Shown: positions 1 through 5,763 of the stretch, one piece after another
How the letters are laid out: every line of letters begins with the position of its first letter
Numbering within the stretch: position 1 is the stretch's first letter
Assembly (NCBI GenBank): GCA_031269645.1
Contig: JAISYW010000064.1
Span: forward strand, 1 to 5,763
Length of the DNA: 5,763 nt
Direction of reading: 5' to 3'
DNA from: Holosporaceae bacterium
Lineage (GTDB): Bacteria; Pseudomonadota; Alphaproteobacteria; UBA3830
Notes under the pieces: generated by a model
The model's input: the letters and a program-made list of their open reading frames with translations, nothing else
Database searches by the model: none
Told to the model about the DNA's origin: nothing
Program-made: the position numbers and the translations under genes

Positions 1-217
1 CCCCTCTATCGACGACCTTTCGATCTTTCCTCTCTCGAGATTATGCTGTATTAGCTCCAGTTTCCCGGAGTTGTCCACCATCGATAGGCAGGTATCCACG
101 TGTTACTCACCCGTGCGCCACTAAATTATAAAGCAAGCTTCATAATTTCGTTCGACTTGCATGTGTTAAGCGTGCCGCCAGCGTTCGTTCTGAGCCAGGA
201 TCGAACTCTCAAGTTAA
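1..217 (-). rRNA. rrs: 16S ribosomal RNA, 5' end (partial, runs off the left edge)
   Basis: This is the first ~217 bases of small-subunit rRNA, the core RNA of the 30S ribosome. Read on the minus strand, it begins near AACTTGAGAG and goes on through GGCTCAGAACGAACGC, ACATGCAAGTCGAACG, GGCGCACGGGTGAGTAAC and a GGGAAACTGGAGCTAATAC block. These are the conserved landmarks of bacterial 16S up to roughly E. coli position 230. The V1 helix (148-123) is an 11-pair, almost entirely A/T stem with one G-U pair, closed by a CUUG tetraloop, so it looks like an intact, folding rRNA. The mature 5' end is placed at about 216-217 by alignment to other 16S genes, with an uncertainty of a few bases. One base in the universal 5' motif differs (position 203, see findings). 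The gene has its own promoter at 350-377. Whether 23S, 5S or tRNA genes follow cannot be seen. Alphaproteobacterial type is likely; a finer rank is inference. Confidence 0.97.
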
Positions 218-232
218 ACGACTAAAAGTCGT
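218..232 (-). other. Short hairpin directly before mature 16S
   Basis: A perfect 6-base inverted repeat, ACGACT (218-223) and AGTCGT (227-232), with a 3-base loop, abuts the predicted mature 16S 5' end. In the precursor RNA it would form a small stem just outside the mature molecule. A role in marking or exposing the 5' processing site is inference. The RNase III stem normally formed with sequence beyond the 16S 3' end cannot be assessed because that part lies outside the window. Confidence 0.55.
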
Positions 233-235
233 CCT

Positions 236-279
236 AGTCTCATATCATATCTGACGCAAGATCTGATATGTATGTGACT
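236..279 (-). other. Long stem-loop in the 16S precursor leader
   Basis: A 44-base imperfect inverted repeat. AGTC (236-239) pairs with GACT (276-279). After a T-T mismatch (240/275), CATA (241-244) pairs with TATG (271-274). T245 is bulged, then CATATC (246-251) pairs with GATATG (265-270). After a T-T mismatch (252/264), GA (253-254) pairs with TC (262-263), leaving a 7-base loop. That gives 16 pairs in all. It lies in the transcribed leader between the rRNA promoter and the gene, so a role in pre-rRNA folding or nuclease processing is likely. There is no run of T after it on the minus strand, so it does not look like a terminator. Confidence 0.6.
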
Positions 280-326
280 CTAATCGCGCCACCTACATAT
301 CCTTTCTTATTAATTTCGTTTTAACT

Positions 327-338
327 ATTTCAATGAAC
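327..338 (-). promoter_or_regulatory. Possible boxA-like antitermination element
   Basis: The early leader reads GTTCATTGAAAT on the transcribed strand, about 5 bases after the predicted transcription start. It loosely resembles the boxA element (TGCTCTTTGA/TAA type) that loads Nus factors on rRNA transcripts, and its position is right for one. The match is imperfect (CATTGA where CTTTGA would be expected), and I cannot align it to related leaders. This is a tentative call. Confidence 0.25.
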
Positions 339-349
339 GTGGGAACATT

Positions 350-377
350 TATATACGAACCTTTATAAGTTCGTCAA
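350..377 (-). promoter_or_regulatory. 16S rRNA promoter
   Basis: On the minus strand a -35 box TTGACG (377-372) is followed after 16 bases by a -10 box TATATA (355-350). An alternative -10, TATAAA (353-348), would give an 18-base spacer. TTGACG matches the housekeeping sigma consensus in 5 of 6 bases. Transcription would start near 343, giving a leader of about 125 bases before mature 16S. The A/T-rich stretch just upstream fits a strong rRNA promoter. The spacer is filled by a 6+6 base inverted repeat, described in the findings. Confidence 0.75.
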
Positions 378-380
378 CGG

Positions 381-410
381 TATTATTTTATTTTTTTAAT
401 TTTTCTAAAA
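381..410 (-). promoter_or_regulatory. UP-element-like A/T tract upstream of the rRNA promoter
   Basis: This 30-base stretch is almost pure A/T (one C at 405). On the transcribed strand it is made of A-runs ending a few bases upstream of the TTGACG -35 box. A-tracts in this place are the binding site of the RNA polymerase alpha-subunit C-terminal domain at strong rRNA promoters. The base composition and position are seen directly; the function is inferred. In an AT-rich genome such a tract is less specific evidence than it would be elsewhere. Confidence 0.5.
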
Positions 411-460
411 CTTGTAAGACGCGCTTTGTAAAAATACCATACTAATAACACAATGACATA

Positions 461-1582
461 TCATTCTTCCAACAGAATTATTTTCCTTCTTCCTAAGGCT
501 AAAATCATACCGACAGTGATACTAGTTGCGAACATAGATGAACCTCCATAACTCATAAAAGGCAGAGTCATGCCTTTTGTTGGAATAATATGCAATGCAG
601 ATGCTATATTAATAAATGACTGCGAACCGAATTGAATCAATAGCCCGACAGACGCCAATATGTTAAATAAATTATTTTCTTTTATGGATTTCAATATTCC
701 ATAAATTACCACAAATGCGACTAAAATTATTACAAATGCACAAATAAAAAAGCCAAACTCCTCCCCAAGCACGGCAAAAACAAAATCCGCGTGCGCATCT
801 GGAATATGTTTTTTTACAATACCTTCGCCCGGACCAACGCCCCAAGGCCCGCCATTCGAAAAAGCTTCCAGCGATCTATTAATTTGATAATGATCTCCGG
901 TTATTGGATCTAAAAATCTATCAACCCTGGCAGTCACGTGTGGAATAAGGAGATAAGCAAGAACAAAACCGCATATTCCGGTCGCACAAAAAACAATCAT
1001 AAAAACAAATGGCAATCCGTTCAAAAACAATTGACTTAACCAAACGGTCATTACCACGACGATCATACCTATATCTGGTTGTAAAACTAATAGGATAATT
1101 AATATAGTTAAAAATGAACTAGCAATGAACTTACCCTTAACTTCCGGATTTTTGTGTTGTTTTGCGAACATCCAAGCGGTAATAATGGCTAGCGCTGGTT
1201 TCGCGAATTCAGATGGTTGCAGAGAAACTCCAAAAACTGGAATCCAACGATGCGCTCCCTTGATTTCCGGCCCCCAAAAAATAGTTAATATCATTAAAAA
1301 TATTGAAAAAAGGAACAAATATAATGCGAATTTTTTAATATTTGCGTTATCCAGCACAGATATGAAAAAAATTACCAACAGAGACGGAACGGTATATAAC
1401 AAATGTCGCTTCAAAAAGTAAAATTCTTCGACTCCTATACGATTTGCAACCATTGGAGTAGCTGTCATAGCAAGTAAAATGCCCAATATTATCATTGTGA
1501 AAAACGAAAATAACATTATTCTGTCGACGGTCCACCACCAACGTCCGAAAATGCGATTATCTGATCTGGAAACACTAATCAT
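461..1582 (-). CDS. ftsW: FtsW, septal peptidoglycan glycosyltransferase
   Basis: FtsW is a SEDS-family inner-membrane protein that polymerises lipid II into glycan strands at the division septum, together with its partner FtsI (PBP3). The 373-residue protein is a multi-spanning membrane protein of usual family length. Signature segments are KGAHRW (108-113), LQPSEFAKP (121-129), LQPDIG (167-172), the extracellular NGGPWGVGPGEG loop (243-254), PDAHADFVFAVLGEE (261-275) and IPTKGMTLPFMSYGGSS (333-349). D266 aligns with the essential Asp of SEDS polymerases (D297 in E. coli FtsW). The TKGMTLPF form and the dcw context favour FtsW over RodA. The start ATG overlaps the end of murD by 8 bases; no strong ribosome site is visible, so translation is probably coupled to murD. 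M23 is a less likely alternative start. No clear intrinsic terminator follows the stop at 461, and the next gene is 16S rRNA rather than the expected murG. Confidence 0.96.
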   Translation of the reverse strand: MISVSRSDNRIFGRWWWTVDRIMLFSFFTMIILGILLAMTATPMVANRIGVEEFYFLKRHLLYTVPSLLVIFFISVLDNANIKKFALYLFLFSIFLMILTIFWGPEIKGAHRWIPVFGVSLQPSEFAKPALAIITAWMFAKQHKNPEVKGKFIASSFLTILIILLVLQPDIGMIVVVMTVWLSQLFLNGLPFVFMIVFCATGICGFVLAYLLIPHVTARVDRFLDPITGDHYQINRSLEAFSNGGPWGVGPGEGIVKKHIPDAHADFVFAVLGEEFGFFICAFVIILVAFVVIYGILKSIKENNLFNILASVGLLIQFGSQSFINIASALHIIPTKGMTLPFMSYGGSSMFATSITVGMILALGRRKIILLEE

Positions 1583-2930
1583 GAGATAAACTTTTGCCTA
1601 AGTTATGCACTAAATTTCTGAAACAATTTCCTCTTTCTTCAAAATCTTTAAATTGATCAAAACTCGCGCAGGCAGGAGACAATAAAACAACATTTCCAAA
1701 ATTTTTTGATATTTCATGAGCTCGTTTTACGGCAATTTCTAACGTATGCGATATTTCATACTTTACATTATGTTTTTCAAAAAATTGCGACCATTCTTCG
1801 GAAACTTCACCTATCAAAAATGCAAATCTTATTTTATGAAAATACTTTACTAAGTTTGTAATGCCATTTTCCTTTGGTCGCCCTCCCAAAATCCATAATA
1901 TATTATCGAATCGTTTTAAAGCTTGTTCAACAGAATCGGCATTTGTCGCCTTACTGTCGTTAACATACTGAATCCCCAAAATATTTGCAACCAATTCCTG
2001 GCGATGTTCGAGCCCTCCAAATGAAAATAATCCATTACGGAATTCTGCTTTAGTGATTTTATGAACAATGCATGCAGCGTAGGTAGCTGCGATATTTTGA
2101 CGATTATGCGTACCTTCAAACATAGGATTTGCATCGCAAACGACGTCAAACGAACCAAAACGATCGTCAATAAGCTTATCGTCGCTCCAACCGACCCCCA
2201 ATTCTGGCACTTTTTGTCCAGAAATAGGTATTAGATGCGGATATTTTATATATTTTAAAAACGTAAAAATTTCCGAGCAATAATCATCATCTACGCCAAC
2301 TATTGCACATGAATTTTCATGAAAATTAGCGAAAATTCTCTGTTTTGCGGCGATATATCCAATCATTCCGCCATGCCTAACCAAATGGTCCGGAGTTATA
2401 TTTAATAAAACAGCCGTATCAAATCCTAAAATACTACACGATTCTAATTGATACGAAGAGATTTCCAAAACATAAAATTCCACATCTTCATTCAAAGACA
2501 AGACAGTATTACCAAAATTTCCGCCGATAAGCGATCGTTTGTTAGCGCAATTAAGGATATGATTCACAAGCGCCGCAGTAGTAGATTTCCCGTTAGTTCC
2601 AGTAATGCAAATATTTTTTTGCACCACTTGCTGTTGAAATAAATCAATATCGTTAATTATTGGAATGGAATACTTCCGCGCGAACTCAACTGCCAAATGA
2701 GGTTTGGGCCACAACAAATTAACGCCAGGACTAACGACCAAAAAATCAATTGATTTCCAATCCAAATCACTTGGATTTAAAATTTGATATTTTGCATCAC
2801 ATATTAAACAATCGTCGCATATACTTACACATGCTCCGCTCTCAATCAAAGCGTCGGCCACCGATTTGCCAGTTTTCCCGAAACCAATTATTCCAACGTG
2901 TTTATTTTTATAAAAATTCAGACGAATCAT
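1575..2930 (-). CDS. murD: MurD, UDP-MurNAc-L-alanine:D-glutamate ligase
   Basis: MurD is the cytoplasmic ATP-dependent ligase that adds D-glutamate to UDP-MurNAc-L-Ala. At 451 residues it has the usual length and three domains. An N-terminal Rossmann-like UDP-binding domain carries GFGKTG (16-21). The central ATPase has the P-loop ITGTNGKSTT (109-118), LEISSYQLE (155-163) and K196 in AAKQRIF, the expected carbamylated lysine. GTHNRQN (273-279) closes the central domain. The C-terminal domain has NDSKATN (324-330) and SPACASFDQFKDFEERG (418-434). One deviation is the motif usually read as PDHLDRHG, which here is PDHLVRHG, with Val at 184. The ATG shares the sequence ATGA with the mraY stop (4-base overlap), typical of termination-reinitiation; only a weak AAAGATAAG lies upstream. 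All other key residues look intact, so the protein is probably active. Confidence 0.96.
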   Translation of the reverse strand: MIRLNFYKNKHVGIIGFGKTGKSVADALIESGACVSICDDCLICDAKYQILNPSDLDWKSIDFLVVSPGVNLLWPKPHLAVEFARKYSIPIINDIDLFQQQVVQKNICITGTNGKSTTAALVNHILNCANKRSLIGGNFGNTVLSLNEDVEFYVLEISSYQLESCSILGFDTAVLLNITPDHLVRHGGMIGYIAAKQRIFANFHENSCAIVGVDDDYCSEIFTFLKYIKYPHLIPISGQKVPELGVGWSDDKLIDDRFGSFDVVCDANPMFEGTHNRQNIAATYAACIVHKITKAEFRNGLFSFGGLEHRQELVANILGIQYVNDSKATNADSVEQALKRFDNILWILGGRPKENGITNLVKYFHKIRFAFLIGEVSEEWSQFFEKHNVKYEISHTLEIAVKRAHEISKNFGNVVLLSPACASFDQFKDFEERGNCFRNLVHNLGKSLSHD

Positions 2931-4003
2931 CTTATCTTTAAGGTTGCTAATCCAATTAATGCAAATACAAATGAAATAATCCAGAACCTAATAACGACGG
3001 TCGATTCTGTCCATCCTTTTCTTTCAAAGTGATGATGTATCGGAGCCATAAGGAAAATTCTTTTTCCCGTAATTTTAAAATACACCACCTGCATCATAAC
3101 AGAGGATGCCTCTAGTACAAACAATCCGCCAAGGATAGCAAGAACGAATTCCTGTTTTATTATTACGCTGATAGCTCCTAAAGCTCCGCCAATCGCCAAA
3201 GATCCAGTGTCTCCCATGAAAACCATAGCCGGCGGGGCATTGTACCATAAGAACCCAAGACATGCTCCAATTAACGCTCCACAAAAAATACATAATTCTC
3301 CAACCGACGCTATGTAAGTTATCCGCAGATAATTAGCAAAAACAAAATGACCAACAACATAGCTTATGATTCCAAGACATAGCGCTACTAACATTGAAGG
3401 AAAAGTCGCTAAACCATCCAATCCGTCTGTTAAATTCACAGCATTAGAACTACCGACTATAACAAAAGTAGTGAAAGCAATTAAAAATACGCTATTGTTT
3501 ATGGTAAAATTTTTGAGAAACGGAAATGTTAAATGACCTGCAATATCCGGCGTTCTCAAAAATTCGACTAAATATGAAAAAACCAACGCGACAACTGTTT
3601 GCATTAATAATTTTTTTCTACCACGAATCCCGCGACAATTTTTGCGTTTTATTTTTAAAAAATCGTCCCCAAAACCTACAGCCGAATAAAATAATGTCAA
3701 AAATATCAGTAATAATAGATAATTATTATGAATATCTCCCCAAAGTAAGGAAGACATTATCGTTCCAGCAATAATAATTGCTCCGCCCATTGTCGGAGTT
3801 CCTTGTTTGCACAAGACGTGAGATTCTGGACCGCATTTTCGTATCGGTTGAATAAAGCTCTTCAATCGTCTAATAAAGGTTGGATAAATTAAAAAACTAA
3901 CTATTAAAGAGGTTAGTAGAGCGCATATAGTTCGAAACGAAATATAGCGCAACAAATTGGCGACGGAAACAAAATCTAAATACGATAATAAACTATAAAA
4001 CAT
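2927..4003 (-). CDS. mraY: MraY, phospho-MurNAc-pentapeptide transferase
   Basis: MraY moves phospho-MurNAc-pentapeptide from UDP to undecaprenyl phosphate in the inner membrane, making lipid I. The protein has 358 residues, close to the 360 of E. coli MraY, and many hydrophobic segments consistent with the ten-helix fold. Family motifs in order are GTPTMGG (68-74), GFGDD (110-114) with the two Asp of the Mg/catalytic site, NAVNLTDGLDGLA (187-199) with D193 and D196, NAPPAMVFMGDTGSLAIGG (255-273) with D265, and APIHHHFE (320-327), the MraY-specific histidine motif that separates it from WecA-type enzymes. The ATG lies inside the end of murF (11-base overlap), with only a weak GTGGGT upstream, so translational coupling is likely. 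The stop overlaps the murD start. Nothing is missing. Confidence 0.97.
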   Translation of the reverse strand: MFYSLLSYLDFVSVANLLRYISFRTICALLTSLIVSFLIYPTFIRRLKSFIQPIRKCGPESHVLCKQGTPTMGGAIIIAGTIMSSLLWGDIHNNYLLLLIFLTLFYSAVGFGDDFLKIKRKNCRGIRGRKKLLMQTVVALVFSYLVEFLRTPDIAGHLTFPFLKNFTINNSVFLIAFTTFVIVGSSNAVNLTDGLDGLATFPSMLVALCLGIISYVVGHFVFANYLRITYIASVGELCIFCGALIGACLGFLWYNAPPAMVFMGDTGSLAIGGALGAISVIIKQEFVLAILGGLFVLEASSVMMQVVYFKITGKRIFLMAPIHHHFERKGWTESTVVIRFWIISFVFALIGLATLKIR

Positions 4004-5381
4004 GATTTACCCACTTTCTTATGGTTTCAACAACAAGACTCATTCCCATGGAATTTGATCCTTTCACTAAAATACAATCGCCATCATGGATTTCGTTTAA
4101 AACTTTTTTGGAAATTTCTAAGGAATTTTCCCGCCAAGCGCCCTTTTTGCTATCCACTAAATTATTAAATAGAGATAACGAAAACTTTCCGCAAGCAAAA
4201 ACTAAATCTATTCCAAATTTATCAATAGTTGCAGATAAATTTTCATGATAATGGACGCTATCTAATCCCAATTCTAACATATCTCCAATAACCAGAATTT
4301 TTCTGCGCGTTTTATATCTGGATAACGACTTGATTGCAGCTCGTACCGACGTTGGACACGCGTTGTAAGAATCGTCAACCACAATTAGATTACGCTCCTT
4401 AAAAAAAATATTTTCTCCGCGCTTCTGGGACGGAAGAAACGAACCGATTACATCGGCTAATTCCTGTAATTGTATTTTGGAAACGGCATAAGCAGCTAAT
4501 ATGGCAGACGCGCTGTTTAAAATGCATGAATCATTATAACAACGAATTCTGTACTCTATTTTTTCTCCTAAAATTTCCATTACAATACTGATACCTTCGT
4601 CCACATAATTATACGAAATGATGTGCGCATCGCTCTTTTGAAATCCAAACGAAAAAACCTCCTGAACACCGCATTTACGAGCTCTATTTTCTAAGAAAAC
4701 AGTATAAGGAGAATCAGCTGGAATAATTGCAAATTCCTGCGGAATTAACGTCTCAAATATTTCCGCTTTCGCTTTACAGATGTCCCAAACCGAATCAAAA
4801 AACTCGAGATGCGTCTCACAAATACCAGAAATTATTGAAACAGCCGGCGGAACTATATTAATTAGCTTTTTTATGTCCCCGAAATTGCTCATTCCCATTT
4901 CAAAAATTCCAATTTTTGTGTTTCGAGGCATAGTTGCAACGCAAATCGGCAATCCAATCTGACTATTGAAATTTTTTCGCGTCGCATGAATATTACCGCC
5001 ATCAGGAAATTGAGAAAGTATATGGTAGATCATATCTTTCGTAGTCGTTTTTCCGACGCTTCCGGTGATTCCTATATATCTGGCATTGGTTTTTTCTATA
5101 TTATATTTTGCTAATTCCAATAATGCCTTATATGAAGATTCAACTTTTACCAATTTTTTTTCGTCAATTCCATCGATATCTTCTTCTACGATCGCTAATA
5201 TTGCGCCATTATCAATGGCTTGTTTCACAAACTTATGACCGTCTGTTTTTTTTCCTTTTAAAGCCACAAATAAATCGCCGAATTTAGCATCGTTGGAATT
5301 TATGCAAACATCATTTATACCGCTCTGGATTTGTTTAGAAAAAATTTTAGATAATTCTTCTTTAGAAAACACACTTGTCAT
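3993..5381 (-). CDS. murF: MurF, UDP-MurNAc-tripeptide:D-Ala-D-Ala ligase
   Basis: MurF is the cytoplasmic ATP-dependent ligase that adds D-alanyl-D-alanine to UDP-MurNAc-tripeptide, completing the pentapeptide that MraY uses. The 462-residue length is normal. The N-terminal UDP-binding domain has DLFVALKGKKTDGHKF (36-51). The ATPase core has the P-loop GITGSVGKTTTK (104-115), EMGMSNFGDI (161-170), THLEFFDS (190-197) and the K205 region KAKAEIF, the likely carbamylated lysine. The C-terminal domain has DDSYNACPTS (336-345), GDMLELG (366-372) and VKGSNSMGMS (439-448). DDSYNACP has Cys where many homologues have Asn. The ATG is preceded by TAGGAT, with AGGA at 5391-5388 six bases upstream, the clearest ribosome site in the operon. 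The start overlaps the murE end by 20 bases and the stop overlaps mraY by 11. Confidence 0.96.
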   Translation of the reverse strand: MTSVFSKEELSKIFSKQIQSGINDVCINSNDAKFGDLFVALKGKKTDGHKFVKQAIDNGAILAIVEEDIDGIDEKKLVKVESSYKALLELAKYNIEKTNARYIGITGSVGKTTTKDMIYHILSQFPDGGNIHATRKNFNSQIGLPICVATMPRNTKIGIFEMGMSNFGDIKKLINIVPPAVSIISGICETHLEFFDSVWDICKAKAEIFETLIPQEFAIIPADSPYTVFLENRARKCGVQEVFSFGFQKSDAHIISYNYVDEGISIVMEILGEKIEYRIRCYNDSCILNSASAILAAYAVSKIQLQELADVIGSFLPSQKRGENIFFKERNLIVVDDSYNACPTSVRAAIKSLSRYKTRRKILVIGDMLELGLDSVHYHENLSATIDKFGIDLVFACGKFSLSLFNNLVDSKKGAWRENSLEISKKVLNEIHDGDCILVKGSNSMGMSLVVETIRKWVNHVL

Positions 5382-5763
5382 TGGATATCCTATTTAAAAT
5401 TACTTCCTTATCATTAAAGTTTATGAATTTATCTCCAACTTGCTGATAAGTTTCATGACCTTTCCCTGCCACAAGTAGCGAATCTCCATCTACCAACATA
5501 TCTATCGCTGTTTCAATCGCTTCCTTTCGATCAGCGATTTCTATTGCGTTTCGACATCCACTTAATATCATTTCTCTGATCAATTTTGGATTTTCATTTC
5601 GTGGATTATCGTCCGTTACAATAACCACGTCAGACAATTCTTCGGCTATTTTCCCCATTAAAGCTCGTTTTTGATTATCACGCTCGCCTCCGCATCCAAA
5701 AACCGTGACGATCCTATTCTTCGTATGATTTCGTAAAGATAAAATAGCCATTCTTAACGCATC
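5362..5763 (-). CDS. murE: MurE, UDP-MurNAc-tripeptide synthetase (C-terminal part, cut by window edge)
   Basis: MurE is the cytoplasmic ligase that adds the third stem-peptide residue to UDP-MurNAc-L-Ala-D-Glu. The window holds the last 133 residues of a protein usually near 490; the frame stays open to the right edge (DALR before the first in-frame ATG, matching the family's 'PDAL..AL' region), so that ATG (5751) is internal rather than the start. Seen are VFGCGGERDNQKR (21-33 of the visible part), VTDDNPRNENP (49-59) and VAGKGHETYQ (98-107). DNPR is the motif, with its Arg, that recognises meso-diaminopimelate; lysine-adding enzymes differ here. A DAP-type wall is therefore predicted. The C terminus is of normal extent. 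It overlaps murF by 20 bases, as part of the same operon. Confidence 0.95.
   Translation of the reverse strand, partial: DALRMAILSLRNHTKNRIVTVFGCGGERDNQKRALMGKIAEELSDVVIVTDDNPRNENPKLIREMILSGCRNAIEIADRKEAIETAIDMLVDGDSLLVAGKGHETYQQVGDKFINFNDKEVILNRISNDKCVF
5388..5391 (-). promoter_or_regulatory. Ribosome binding site of murF
   Basis: AGGA on the minus strand lies six bases before the murF ATG and inside the murE reading frame. It supports the chosen start and suggests that murF can be translated independently, unlike mraY, murD and ftsW, whose upstream sequences show only weak Shine-Dalgarno matches. Confidence 0.5.

Noticed and set aside
123..148. Strong A/T inverted repeat, considered as a mobile-element end or regulatory dyad
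   Set aside because: It is the V1-region helix of 16S rRNA, with a CUUG loop, in exactly the expected place.
405..436. Near-repeat CTTGTAA / TTTGTAA around GACGCGC, considered as a terminator hairpin after ftsW
   Set aside because: The two copies are direct, not inverted; the only possible stem is three pairs around CGCGT, too weak, with no T-run after it on the transcribed strand.
1125..1421. Open frame of 98 codons on the plus strand inside ftsW
   Set aside because: It is antisense to a gene with full FtsW motifs, its translation resembles no family I know, and it has no clear ribosome site. It is a shadow of the real gene.
1916..2170. Open frame of 84 codons on the minus strand in another frame of murD
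   Set aside because: It lies wholly inside the conserved MurD frame and has no recognisable domain.
3526..3774. Open frame of 82 codons on the plus strand opposite mraY
   Set aside because: It is antisense to the conserved MraY core; low-GC DNA with few stops on the reverse strand explains it.
5032..5070. MurF P-loop reads GSVGKT instead of the common GSNGKT
   Set aside because: Val at this place is a normal variant in MurF proteins, particularly in alphaproteobacteria as far as I recall; the catalytic Lys and Thr residues are kept.
5362..5751. A complete 129-residue protein starting at the ATG at 5751
   Set aside because: The frame stays open to the window edge and the upstream codons DALR fit MurE; the visible domain is only the C-terminal third of MurE, so this ATG is internal.

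Overview
This window holds the tail of a conserved division and cell-wall (dcw) cluster followed by the start of a 16S rRNA gene, all read from the minus strand. The DNA is visibly AT-rich, with many A/T-ending codons. The 16S 5' end is of bacterial, alphaproteobacteria-like type (a CTTGAGAG start followed by AACGAACGCTGGCGGCA). The FtsW 'GPGEG' loop is also the form I associate with alphaproteobacteria. High AT content and close packing suggest a reduced or host-associated lineage, such as the Holosporales/Rickettsiales group. That placement is inference: a 217-base 16S fragment read by eye cannot fix the order.

In transcription order (right to left) the layout is: murE 3' part (cut by the window edge, 5763-5362), murF (5381-3993), mraY (4003-2927), murD (2930-1575), ftsW (1582-461), a 243-base intergenic region (460-218), and the first ~217 bases of 16S rRNA (217-1, running off the left edge). 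Every adjacent pair of protein genes overlaps, by 20, 11, 4 and 8 bases, so this is a compact operon with likely translational coupling.

The genes make successive steps of peptidoglycan synthesis. MurD adds D-Glu to UDP-MurNAc-Ala. MurE adds the third residue, predicted to be meso-diaminopimelate from its DNPR motif. MurF adds D-Ala-D-Ala. MraY moves the finished precursor to undecaprenyl phosphate to give lipid I. FtsW polymerises lipid II at the septum. Key motifs are present in all five, so the organism very probably makes a DAP-type wall.

The intergenic region carries a convincing rRNA promoter (TTGACG, 16 bases, TATATA) with an A/T-rich UP-like stretch upstream, then a leader of about 125 bases with two hairpins just before the mature 16S. 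No good intrinsic terminator is visible between ftsW and this promoter. The usual dcw continuation (murG, murC, murB, ddl, ftsQAZ) is absent here; the rRNA gene takes its place. I found no mobile element, CRISPR array, tRNA or unknown protein gene, and no sign of a novel system. The points worth checking are the ftsW/16S junction, a 16S substitution inside the common 27F primer site, a changed residue in a conserved MurD motif, and a dyad filling the rRNA promoter spacer.
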